Assembly (NCBI RefSeq): GCF_021390935.1
Contig: NZ_JAJPUI010000001.1
Span: 434,001-498,000, forward strand
DNA length: 64,000 nucleotides
Reading direction: 5' to 3'
Source: Streptomyces sp. CC228A
GTDB taxonomy: Bacteria > Actinomycetota > Actinomycetes > Streptomycetales > Streptomycetaceae
Of the stretch, positions 17,249 through 24,057 are shown piece after piece (position 1 is the stretch's first letter; the number at the start of each line of letters is the position of its first letter). The position numbers were made by a program, and so were the translations under genes. The notes under the pieces were generated by a model. The model saw only the letters and a list, made by a program, of their open reading frames with translations. It was not told where the DNA came from and made no database searches.

Positions 17249-18460
17249 GTGAGCAACTGGGCCGACCTTACGAACGGGCAGCGCATCAAGCACCTACGGG
17301 GCTCCGATCTGACGCAGCAGGGACTTGCGGAAGCAGCAGGGGTTTCCCTCGCCCTGGTGCAGAAAGCCGAGCAGGACCGCGGCGAGTTGTCGGTTGGTTC
17401 GCTCCTCAAATTCGCTCACGCACTGAACACGGACGTATCCGTGATCCTGGGGCAGCAGGCACCGCGCCGGGGCATGGACCAGGGCGACCGCGCCGCCCTG
17501 CGACAACTGTCCGACGCCGTACACGAGAGTGCCCTCGGTGAGTGGGAAGGCATCGACGACCCGAGTGCCGTCGAGGACTTGAGCGAGGCCCGCGACCGTG
17601 CGTGGGCCGCCTACTGGGCGAGCGACACGGCGAAGGTGAGTAGCTACGCCGCCAAAGTCCTCATGGAAGGACAGGTCAGGTACGCGAGCGCTACCGGTAG
17701 CGAGCGCGAGCAGTTGGGCTCGATCCTGGCGAGCACGTACCGGGTGGCCGCGTCCTGCTCGAACGGATTCGGGCAACGCGACCTTGCGTTGAGCGCGCTC
17801 ACGTCGGCGAAGCACCTAGCGAGGGACGTCGACGACCCCGTGATGACAGCGCTGCTTGAGTCCACGCTGTCATGGATCTACCTGCGCGGCGCCAGGCTGC
17901 CGCGGGCCGTCTCCGTGGCCGAGCGGGCGGCGCTGGCGATCGAGCCGTCGTTCAGCAACGGGTCACGCCCCCAGTTGCTCGCGTACGGGCGCCTGATGAT
18001 CTCTGCGGCCGTGGCAGCGTCGCGGCGCGAGGACGAAAGCGCCGCCGATGACTACATGTCGCAGGCCCACGCTGCGGCAGCAAGGCTCGGACGAGACGAG
18101 AAGCTGTACGGAACCAGCTTCGGCCCAACGGCGGCGAAGACCGAGGCAGTTGGAATCCATGTCGCGCTGAAGAACTACGGGCGCGCGCTGAAGCTTGCCA
18201 GCCACCCCGATATGAAGAAGCTGCCGAAGTCGATGTCGAAGGTTGCCCGCAACCGATACAAGCTCGACGTTGCCCTCGCGCAGTGCGCGGCCGGCCTTTA
18301 CGACCAGGCCGGAGATACGCTGATCGAGGTAGCGCTCGATGCTCCGGAGTGGGTCAAGCATCAGGCGTTGCCGGGCGTCATCGGCAAGCGCCTTGCGAAA
18401 GTGTCCACGGCGCGTGTGCGGAACATCAGCGAACTCATCGGCATGCCCTTGATCGCGTGA
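17249..18460 (+). CDS. XRE-family regulator with C-terminal TPR-like domain
   Basis: A roughly 403-residue regulator. The N-terminal helix-turn-helix covers about 9-65 (NGQRIKHLRGSDLTQQGLAE, then GVSLALVQKAEQDRGELSVG). The remaining 300 residues are helical with tetratricopeptide-like pairs (ALSALTSAKHLARDVDD, RAVSVAERAALAI, YGRALKLASHPD), as in Streptomyces XRE-TPR regulators that accompany small peptide or RiPP loci. I place the start at the GTG at 17249, six bases after GGGG; GTG 17243 is possible. Third-position A and T are more frequent than in neighbouring core genes, in line with horizontal acquisition. Confidence 0.85.
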   Translation: MSNWADLTNGQRIKHLRGSDLTQQGLAEAAGVSLALVQKAEQDRGELSVGSLLKFAHALNTDVSVILGQQAPRRGMDQGDRAALRQLSDAVHESALGEWEGIDDPSAVEDLSEARDRAWAAYWASDTAKVSSYAAKVLMEGQVRYASATGSEREQLGSILASTYRVAASCSNGFGQRDLALSALTSAKHLARDVDDPVMTALLESTLSWIYLRGARLPRAVSVAERAALAIEPSFSNGSRPQLLAYGRLMISAAVAASRREDESAADDYMSQAHAAAARLGRDEKLYGTSFGPTAAKTEAVGIHVALKNYGRALKLASHPDMKKLPKSMSKVARNRYKLDVALAQCAAGLYDQAGDTLIEVALDAPEWVKHQALPGVIGKRLAKVSTARVRNISELIGMPLIA

Positions 18461-18461
18461 G

Positions 18462-18478
18462 TCCTACGGAGCGTAGGA
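18462..18478. terminator. Short palindrome TCCTACG-GAG-CGTAGGA
   Basis: A perfect 7-base inverted repeat one base after the XRE-TPR regulator stop. It may be a weak terminator for that gene or an operator for the operon beginning at 18555. There is no T tract. Confidence 0.4.
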
Positions 18479-18554
18479 GTGCGGGGCCGGTGAGTGTGTC
18501 CGGTCGTACGCCTCGTCGCTTCACCGTGGGTGATCGGGTGGGCACGATTGATGC

Positions 18555-19040
18555 ATGGTCAGCGTCGAGAGCGGACAAAGGCAGGGGCGGGCGAAAGCCC
18601 GCCGAACCGAAGGCAACCTGAGACGACGACAGGCACTCGCGGACGCGGCGGCGGGCATCAGGCCGGGTGAGGCCGACGTGCCGGCCGAGGCCGCGAAAGT
18701 CGAGCGGTTCCGCTGCGTGATCTACCTGTGCGGTGCTCCCAACACGAACATCACGGCACCGCGCCACGAGTGCACGGAGTACGCCGAGGCGTTCGGGTGG
18801 GAGATCACGGACGTGATCGAGGAGCGCGCGGGGCTGCTGTCGCCGCATGGGCGTGACGGGCTGGGACGGGCCGTCGATCACATCAAGCGTGGTGAGGCCG
18901 GGGCGGTGCTGACGGCATGGCGCTCGATGATCTCTTCCGTCCCGCAGGAGTACGACGAGGTGGCGCGCGAGATCGAGAAGGCCGGAGGGTTCCTGCACGT
19001 CAAGGACTGGGCGCACAGCGAGCGCAGGGCCGCGCGGTGA
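18555..19040 (+). CDS. Degenerate serine-recombinase-like protein
   Basis: A 161-residue protein whose second half resembles the N-terminal catalytic domain of serine recombinases: ECTEYAEAFGWEITDVIEE, GRDGLGRAVDHIKRGEAGAV and EYDEVAREIEKAGGFLHV follow the fold's order. The catalytic Ser of the family motif (Y-x-R-V-S-T) is absent; the equivalent strand reads RCVIYLCGAPNTN. The DNA-binding and zinc-ribbon parts of large recombinases are missing. It is therefore unlikely to recombine DNA and may be a regulatory or structural relative. Its TGA overlaps the GTG of the next gene, so it heads a small operon. No clear ribosome-binding site precedes the ATG at 18555. Confidence 0.65.
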   Translation: MVSVESGQRQGRAKARRTEGNLRRRQALADAAAGIRPGEADVPAEAAKVERFRCVIYLCGAPNTNITAPRHECTEYAEAFGWEITDVIEERAGLLSPHGRDGLGRAVDHIKRGEAGAVLTAWRSMISSVPQEYDEVAREIEKAGGFLHVKDWAHSERRAAR

Positions 19041-19312
19041 TTCGTCGCAGGTTCCGCTACGTCCCGTTCACCATCGAGCAGGACCAGACGGCAGAACCGG
19101 AGTACGAGGCCCGGTGCGTGTCCGGTGACGAAACCGAGTGCGGGGCGGAGTCCGGCACGCACAGCGGCCCGGGGCCTGTCGAGGAATGGCAGCGCAGGCA
19201 CACGCAGGAGACCGGACACCGACGCTATCGCCGGAGCTTCGCCGACTACGCCGTGATGCGGCCCCCGGCAGAACTCGCCGAACTCGCGCAGGCGGACGGG
19301 GGCACGGCGTGA
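19037..19312 (+). CDS. Small hypothetical protein, DUF7848-like
   Basis: A 91-residue protein starting at GTG 19037, which overlaps the previous stop (GTGA). After a basic start (IRRRFRYVPFTIEQ) it has EARCVSGDETECGAESGTH, a cysteine-containing block, then EWQRRHTQETGHRRYRRSF. This layout resembles, as I recall it, the DUF7848 family of small Streptomyces proteins found near XRE-TPR regulators and RiPP operons. Function unknown. It overlaps the next gene by ATGA, so the three genes 18555-19665 are translationally coupled. Confidence 0.65.
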   Translation: MIRRRFRYVPFTIEQDQTAEPEYEARCVSGDETECGAESGTHSGPGPVEEWQRRHTQETGHRRYRRSFADYAVMRPPAELAELAQADGGTA

Positions 19313-19665
19313 TGTTCGCCCCAGCCGTTGCGCGCCCGTGGCGTGATGCCTGGCCGCTCGTCGCGCAGACGGACGACGGGAACCACTGGGTGACGGGCGC
19401 CTGTTGGCTGTACTGCCGACGCGAGGGCGTACGCGTCCTGTGGGTCGGCTCGGTGACGACCCCGGGCGCAACGGGTGACCTATACGCGTGCGGCCCATGC
19501 ATCGCGGAGCTTGACCACATAGTGCGTGTCCAGTCGCACGACCGGGACCGAGCCGCGGACCGCGTCGCACAGTCACCCACGCTCACCGTGCCCGCGCACA
19601 CGCCCCCGCCGCGCCCCTGGCCCGCGGGCGCCACTGGGGGCCGTCACCGACTGCCCCGCCGTTGA
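19312..19665 (+). CDS. Small hypothetical protein with CxxC
   Basis: A 117-residue protein starting at ATG 19312 within the upstream stop (ATGA); GTG 19309 is an alternative. The N-terminal half (PWRDAWPLVAQTDDGNHWVTG) and the block YACGPCIAELDHIVR carry a CxxC pair plus an earlier Cys in GACWLYCRREG, so a zinc-ribbon-like fold is possible. The last 30 residues are Pro/Arg-rich and probably disordered. Such proteins recur in Streptomyces accessory regulator clusters; no function is known. The graspetide precursor follows after 180 bases, which should include its promoter. Confidence 0.6.
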   Translation: MFAPAVARPWRDAWPLVAQTDDGNHWVTGACWLYCRREGVRVLWVGSVTTPGATGDLYACGPCIAELDHIVRVQSHDRDRAADRVAQSPTLTVPAHTPPPRPWPAGATGGRHRLPRR

Positions 19666-19845
19666 AGACTCCGCCCCCTGCTGGGGACGACCCGTTCACA
19701 GGTTCTCCCACACCACCCCCCGGCAGGGGGCGGGCACCACCCCCGCCCCGGTTGGATCATCCGCCCGCACCCCTTGGACAGGTCGAGCGCCTGCCGGGGC
19801 GGGTCCAGCACGACACCACCGTAGGAAGCGACCAAGGAGGAGACC

Positions 19846-20118
19846 TTGCAGACGAGACTTGCAAGCAGGGAGACCACCGCGCCGACCCCGTGGGGGCTGC
19901 GCCGTATGGCGCCGCTGCGCAACGGTTCCCCCTCGTCGTGGCAGTACGCGGGCCTCGACCCGGCCACGCAGACCGGCCGATGGATCGGCGAGGACGGAGC
20001 GATGACGCCGGCCGAACTGGGCAAGCACGGCACGAGCGTGAACACCTACCCGCCCACGCAGGTCAGCAAGGACGGCAAGCAGGACCCCGACTCCGGCCAC
20101 GACGCGACGCAGGACTAA
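19846..20118 (+). CDS. tgmA: Graspetide precursor (putative ATP-grasp-modified RiPP)
   Basis: A 90-residue precursor of an ATP-grasp-modified peptide. TTG 19846 is chosen as start because AAGGAGG lies five bases upstream and no other in-frame start precedes the conserved leader. The leader has TPWGLRRMAP (14-23) and GLDPATQTGRW (36-46), the recognisable blocks of the family's precursors. The core, about 60-90, contains Thr63, Ser64, Thr67, Thr71, Ser74 and Lys75 as possible nucleophiles and Asp76, Asp80, Asp82, Asp86 and Asp90 as acceptors. Asp76 is followed by Gly, a context favouring aspartimide formation. The ligase gene starts 12 bases downstream. Ring pattern cannot be told from sequence. 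Confidence 0.85.
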   Translation: MQTRLASRETTAPTPWGLRRMAPLRNGSPSSWQYAGLDPATQTGRWIGEDGAMTPAELGKHGTSVNTYPPTQVSKDGKQDPDSGHDATQD

Positions 20119-20130
20119 GGAGGGAGCGTC

Positions 20131-21090
20131 ATGGACGGACGCCCGGTGCTGGTCTGCACAGAGTTGGAGGACGCAACCGCCGATCTGGTCATCGCCAAGT
20201 TGAACCGGCGCCGGGTGCCCGTCCTCCGGTTCGACCCGGGGCGCGACTTCCCCGCGCCTGCGATGCTCGCCGCGCGTCTCGGCGCAGGCGGCTGGGAAGG
20301 GCGGCTGACAGTCGGGGAGCGCACGGCCGATCTGTCTGCCGTACGTGCCCTGTACCACCGTCGGCCGAGCCCCTACCCGACGAGTAGCAACGAGCAGGCG
20401 GCCAGATTCGCCGCCCAGGAGAACCGGCGCGGCCTGGGCGGCGTGTTGGGTGCACTGTCGGGGTGCCTGTACCTGAGCCACCCGCACGCCATCGCACGGG
20501 CCGAGTACAAGCCCGCGCAGCTCGACACGGCGACACGAGTGGGACTCACGATCCCGGCCACGCTGATCACCAATGATCCGGTGGAGGCCAAGGCGTTCTG
20601 TGCCGCACAGCCGACGATCTACAAGCCCTTGCACGCGGGGGCGTACGAGGTCGAGGGCGAGCCCGCCGGCATCTGGGCCGCCCCGGTCGAGGTAGGGGAG
20701 ATCGACGGCGGGGTGAGCCACAGCGCCCACCTGTTTCAGGCTCAGGTGCCGAAGGTGGCCGACGTGCGCACGGTGGTCGTCGGCGAGCAGGTGTTCAGCG
20801 CCCGCATCACGGCGCCGCCCGGGGTCGTCGACTGGCGAGCCGAGTACCAGAGCCTCGCCTACGAGCCGATCACCTGTCCGGACGGGATACGCAGGGCACT
20901 GCTGCGGTTCCTCGCCGACTTCGGCCTGAACTTCGGCGCCTTCGACTTCGCGGTGACCGCGGACGGTGCATGGTGGTTTCTGGAGTGCAACCCCAACGGC
21001 CAATGGGCGTGGCTCGAAGACGCGGCCGGACTGCCGATCACACACGCAATCGCAGACCTGTTGGAGAACGGAGCGAGCCAGCATGACTGA
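20131..21090 (+). CDS. tgmB: ATP-grasp ribosomal peptide maturase (graspetide synthetase)
   Basis: A 319-residue ATP-grasp ligase of the SAV_5884-like peptide maturase family. It activates Asp/Glu side chains of the precursor core as acyl phosphates and joins them to Ser/Thr/Lys to form lactone or lactam rings. Visible blocks: N-terminal [28 protein letters not shown] (about 72-82), [19 protein letters not shown] and [11 protein letters not shown] (nucleotide-binding, with Lys), [20 protein letters not shown], and the Mg-binding [10 protein letters not shown] plus [14 protein letters not shown] near 290, the ATP-grasp end motif. The ATG at 20131 follows AGGAGGG. It overlaps the methyltransferase by 8 bases, showing a single operon. 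Confidence 0.92.
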   Translation: MDGRPVLVCTELEDATADLVIAKLNRRRVPVLRFDPGRDFPAPAMLAARLGAGGWEGRLTVGERTADLSAVRALYHRRPSPYPTSSNEQAARFAAQENRRGLGGVLGALSGCLYLSHPHAIARAEYKPAQLDTATRVGLTIPATLITNDPVEAKAFCAAQPTIYKPLHAGAYEVEGEPAGIWAAPVEVGEIDGGVSHSAHLFQAQVPKVADVRTVVVGEQVFSARITAPPGVVDWRAEYQSLAYEPITCPDGIRRALLRFLADFGLNFGAFDFAVTADGAWWFLECNPNGQWAWLEDAAGLPITHAIADLLENGASQHD

Positions 21091-22204
21091 CCCCCTGCCG
21101 TCGGAACACCTCCGGGCCGACCTAGCGCGGCGCCTGGCCAAGTCGGGCGCCCTGCACAGCCCGGAATGGGAAGCGGCCGTCATGGCCGTACCCCGTGAGG
21201 CGTTCCTCGCGCGCGGATGGTTCGAGTACGAGGACGGCGGCTGGTACCGCCCGGCGACGGGAAGCGCAGCGGCCGGACTCGCGCGCATCTACGAAGACGA
21301 CACCCTCGTGACGCAGGTGGCGGGCAGCGTCTTTCCCGACCAGGTCGAGGGACGTATCGCCGCGGCCCCGTCCTCGTCGTCCACCCTGCCGAGTCTCGTC
21401 GTGCGGATGCTCGAAGACCTGCGGGCGACCGAGGAAACGCGCGTACTGGAGATCGGCACGGGCACGGGCTACTCAACCGCGCTCCTGTGCCATGTCGTCG
21501 GCGAAGACAACGTGACCACGGTCGAGGTGGACGCGGAAGTGTCCGCGCGCGCCGGAATGGCCCTCGCGGGCGCCGGGTACTGGCCTACGCGCGTGGTCGG
21601 CGACGGCCTCGCGGGCTACAAGGAGGGCAGCCCGTATGACCGGGTGATCGCCACGTGCAGCGTGCGCACCGTGCCCGGCGACTGGCTCGCACAGACCCGG
21701 CCCGGTGGTGAGGTCCTGGTCACGGTCGGCGGATGGATGCACGCATCCGAACTCGTCCGGCTGACGGTCGCCGACGACGGCACGGCCAGCGGCCCGGTCC
21801 TCGGCGGACAGGTCTCGTTCATGCTGGCCCGCCCCCACCTTCCGCCCCCGCTGGGCATCCTGCCGAACCTCAGCGAGGGCGACGCAGCGCCCGCGGAGCT
21901 GGGCGCGGATGTGCTCGACGACTGGACCGCCCGGTTCGTCGCACAGTTTGCCGCACCGCGCGCACAGCGGCTCACACTGGAACGCGACGGCCGGACGGAA
22001 CACGTTGTGATCGACGTGGACGCCGAGACGTGGGCGGTCGTCTTCCTGGACGGCGGACGGTGGATGGTCCGGCAGGGCGGCGCGGCGCGTCTGTGGGACG
22101 AGATCACCGAGCGTGTCACGCACTGGCAGGCGGACGGGCGCCCGTCGGCCGACCGCATGCGGCTGCACGTCGGCCCCGACGGGCAACGCCTCACCTGGGC
22201 GTAA
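21083..22204 (+). CDS. Protein-isoaspartyl-methyltransferase-like enzyme of the graspetide operon
   Basis: A 373-residue SAM-dependent O-methyltransferase of the PIMT/PCMT type that accompanies ATP-grasp peptide maturases. The core contains [14 protein letters not shown], the SAM-binding [15 protein letters not shown] (about 120-135), [13 protein letters not shown] (motif II acidic loop) and [18 protein letters not shown]. The roughly 150 extra residues after the fold are longer than in repair PIMT and probably bind the leader or modified core. Related enzymes in imiditide-type graspetide clusters methylate a core Asp, which then cyclises to aspartimide; that is the likely role here. The ATG at 21083 lies inside the ligase stop region. 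Confidence 0.88.
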   Translation: MTDPLPSEHLRADLARRLAKSGALHSPEWEAAVMAVPREAFLARGWFEYEDGGWYRPATGSAAAGLARIYEDDTLVTQVAGSVFPDQVEGRIAAAPSSSSTLPSLVVRMLEDLRATEETRVLEIGTGTGYSTALLCHVVGEDNVTTVEVDAEVSARAGMALAGAGYWPTRVVGDGLAGYKEGSPYDRVIATCSVRTVPGDWLAQTRPGGEVLVTVGGWMHASELVRLTVADDGTASGPVLGGQVSFMLARPHLPPPLGILPNLSEGDAAPAELGADVLDDWTARFVAQFAAPRAQRLTLERDGRTEHVVIDVDAETWAVVFLDGGRWMVRQGGAARLWDEITERVTHWQADGRPSADRMRLHVGPDGQRLTWA

Positions 22205-22228
22205 CCGCGGGCTGACAGCCTCCATGCC

Positions 22229-22270
22229 GCCCCGCCCGTCCGTCGTTCCCCCGTGGCGGACGGGCGGGGC
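22229..22270. terminator. Bidirectional hairpin terminator between the graspetide operon and the GntR gene
   Basis: A perfect 14-base-pair stem (22229-22242 with 22257-22270) with a 14-base loop between two convergent genes, 25 bases after the methyltransferase stop, followed by TTCCTT on the plus strand. Confidence 0.85.
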
Positions 22271-22274
22271 TTCC

Positions 22275-22565
22275 TTACGCGCTCGGGGCGGACTCTTCCG
22301 GCGCCTGCTCGGGCTTCTGGTCAGCCACGTACGTACCGCGCCCCGACACCGCGTACACGAGTCCTTCCTCGGTGAGTACGGCGATGGCGCGGCGGACGGT
22401 CGGGCGGGATAGGCCGTACGCGTCGGCGAGGGCGTTCTCGCTGGGCATGGCGCGGTTGGGTTTCCAGTCGCCGCGCTTGACCCGTGCGCGCAAGATCCCC
22501 GCGAGCTGCTGAAACGGCGCCTCTGGCGCGTCGCGCTCTACCTGGTCATCCGGCCCGTACTTCAT
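22275..22565 (-). CDS. GntR-family winged-helix regulator (small)
   Basis: A 96-residue one-domain regulator. The GntR winged helix spans about 14-80: FQQLAGILRARVKRGDWKPN, MPSENALADAYGLSRPTVRR and LTEEGLVYAVSGRGTYV. No effector-binding domain follows, as in short YtrA-like or plasmid-borne GntR proteins. I use the ATG at 22565 (MKYGPDDQVERDAPEAP); an in-frame ATG at 22616 would add 17 residues and no good ribosome site marks either. It is convergent with the graspetide operon and divergent from the small gene at 22734, so it may regulate one or both. Confidence 0.82.
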   Translation of the reverse strand: MKYGPDDQVERDAPEAPFQQLAGILRARVKRGDWKPNRAMPSENALADAYGLSRPTVRRAIAVLTEEGLVYAVSGRGTYVADQKPEQAPEESAPSA

Positions 22566-22733
22566 GGGCCGAAGGTATCCGGCCGACGGCACCCTGGCAC
22601 TCCCTGACAGGCTCATGCAGCACCTTACAGGCTTTTACAGGTGGGTCTAAGGTCGGCCCACAAGAAAGCCCCGGCAACGACGGGCAAGGTCGTCACCGGG
22701 GCGGAGCCGATCAGCTGTAAGGAGCTGACGAAC

Positions 22734-23122
22734 GTGGCCGACCTTATCGCGCGCGCCCTCGCGTGCCTGTGCTCGCTGCTGTTCCCCGCTCGCGGGCAGC
22801 ACCGCGCCACCCCCGCCCCGCGCCGGAACCGACGGCGCCCGCCCCGACGGCGCAGCCCTGGCGAACGTTGCCGGAACACAAGAGCCCGTACGCCCGCGAG
22901 GTGGCCGAACGGCGCCCCTTCGTGGACACGATCAGTCCCGTACGCCCGTACGTGCTCGCGGAGCCTCGCAAGCGGCCGGACAGTCCGGAGCGGCGGGCGC
23001 AGGCGGAACGGCGCTGGGCACTGGAAATGGCGGAACGCGGTATCGACGTGGGGCCGACCGTGATTCGCGGCGTGCACGTTGGGGCCGGTACCCGCACGGT
23101 CCGGGTGGCGGTGGGAGCGTGA
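22734..23122 (+). CDS. Small conserved Streptomyces protein, one apparent frameshift
   Basis: Read from GTG 22734 (good AAGGAG nine bases upstream), the protein begins VADLIARALACLCSLLFPARGQHR, a short hydrophobic start typical of a recurrent Streptomyces small-protein family. After about 30 residues the frame is lost at the GCCCC run near 22818-22824. With one base restored it continues EPTAPAPTAQPWRTLPEHKS, VRPYVLAEPRKRPD and RRWALEMAERGIDVGPTVI, ending at 23122 (about 129 residues). The GIDVGPTVI block is the best-conserved part of these proteins. Function unknown; it overlaps the next gene by GTGA. Confidence 0.6.
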
Positions 23123-23292
23123 GCGCCGCTGTCTGCTGCCGCTGCGAGCGGCTGACCCTCGCCCCCGTCGCAGTGCGCTACGTCGAACGGGCAAGCGGCC
23201 CCGGGTGGACGCTGAACGCCTGCCCCGACTGCGCGCCCCTGCTCGCCCCCGGTCCCCTGCCCGTGGAGATCGCCCCGCCACGGCGCGGCTGA
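23119..23292 (+). CDS. Small zinc-ribbon-like protein (57 residues)
   Basis: A 57-residue protein starting at GTG 23119, overlapping the previous stop. The sequence has VCCRCERLTLAPVAVRYVER, then GWTLNACPDCAPLLAPG: two CxxC pairs about 30 residues apart, as expected for one zinc ribbon. Similar short proteins follow GIDVGPTVI-type genes in many Streptomyces. A hairpin terminator begins 18 bases after the stop. Role unknown; regulatory or DNA-binding functions are possible. Confidence 0.7.
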   Translation: MSAAVCCRCERLTLAPVAVRYVERASGPGWTLNACPDCAPLLAPGPLPVEIAPPRRG

Positions 23293-23309
23293 ATCTGTGC
23301 CGACTCACT

Positions 23310-23337
23310 GCCCCGCCCGGATCGTTCCGGGCGGGGC
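23310..23337 (+). terminator. Hairpin terminator, 11-bp stem
   Basis: GCCCCGCCCGG pairs with CCGGGCGGGGC around a six-base loop (ATCGTT), followed by TTCGT. It closes the small-protein operon at 22734-23292. Confidence 0.8.
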
Positions 23338-23378
23338 TTCGTCGTCCCCGGGGCGCGGCGGTGCGTGCTGCCGGTCGC

Positions 23379-23858
23379 CTATGCGGCGGACATCGGGGCG
23401 GCCCGCTGGTCGGCGAGGCGGGCGGCGACGGCGGAGCGCAGGGCGTCGCCCGCGTCGGCGGTGCCGTCGACTTCGCGGCGGAGTCCGGCGAGGGTTTCGC
23501 GTAGGCCGGGTTCGAGGGCGTCGAGGTTGAGGCGGGCGCGCAGTGCGGCGCCCTGCTCGGCGGGCAGGCGGTCGGCGAGGGCGCGCTCGACCGTGTGCAC
23601 GACGCGCGCCGGGTCGGGCTCGGTGAACTCGGCGGCGGCCATGCCCTGTGGCTTGGTCTGCTGGGCGGCGAGGTAGGTCGGCAGTTCTGCGCGAACTGGC
23701 GGACTATTGCCATCGGCGGTGACCCGGCGCACGCCTTCGCGTTGGCCAGGTATGAGCACGCCGTACGCGCCCTCCACCGCATACCAGGCGCCTTCGCCCC
23801 GCTCGACGAGCGGCCGTCTCCGGGCCGGCCCGGCGGTCGCGGCGCCGTCGGCGGACAC
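23379..23858 (-). CDS. Hypothetical protein, possibly a truncated gene
   Basis: A 159-residue ORF I do not recognise. The N-terminal part (GEGAWYAVEGAYGVLIPGQR) and a C-terminal helical part (RVVHTVERALADRLPAEQGA, LEPGLRETLAGLRREVDG) look protein-like with balanced composition, so it is probably coding or was. No domain, signal peptide or membrane segment is evident. It is convergent with the 22734-23292 operon and sits just inside the right end of the island. A conserved-looking fragment on the other strand overlaps it in part, suggesting that the region has decayed. Confidence 0.4.
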   Translation of the reverse strand: MSADGAATAGPARRRPLVERGEGAWYAVEGAYGVLIPGQREGVRRVTADGNSPPVRAELPTYLAAQQTKPQGMAAAEFTEPDPARVVHTVERALADRLPAEQGAALRARLNLDALEPGLRETLAGLRREVDGTADAGDALRSAVAARLADQRAAPMSAA

Positions 23859-24057
23859 GGGGCGAGAAGAATCGCTTCCGCGCCACCCCGACCCGCCGAT
23901 CTACCGGGAGTTGCTGCGGCACTGGTCGAGCTGCGGCCGGACCGTGCCGGGCCGTCGCGACCAGGAGTGGAGCCTGCTCACTGCGGCGCCGGCCTGGCTG
24001 TCGCGCCCGGTGGACGTCAGGCCCGGCTCTCCGGGCCGAGCAGGTGGCGACCGATGA
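23820..24057 (+). pseudogene. Possible C-terminal remnant of a small Streptomyces protein
   Basis: The plus strand from about 23820 reads HPDPPIYRELLRHWSSCGRT, then VPGRRDQEWSLLTAAPAW, a pattern I associate with C-termini of small accessory Streptomyces proteins (YRELL-x-HW ... GR-T-PG-x-x-D-x-EW). No credible N-terminus precedes it, and the frame runs into the 3' end of the acyl-CoA dehydrogenase gene. It may be a remnant left at the island's right boundary. Confidence 0.3.
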
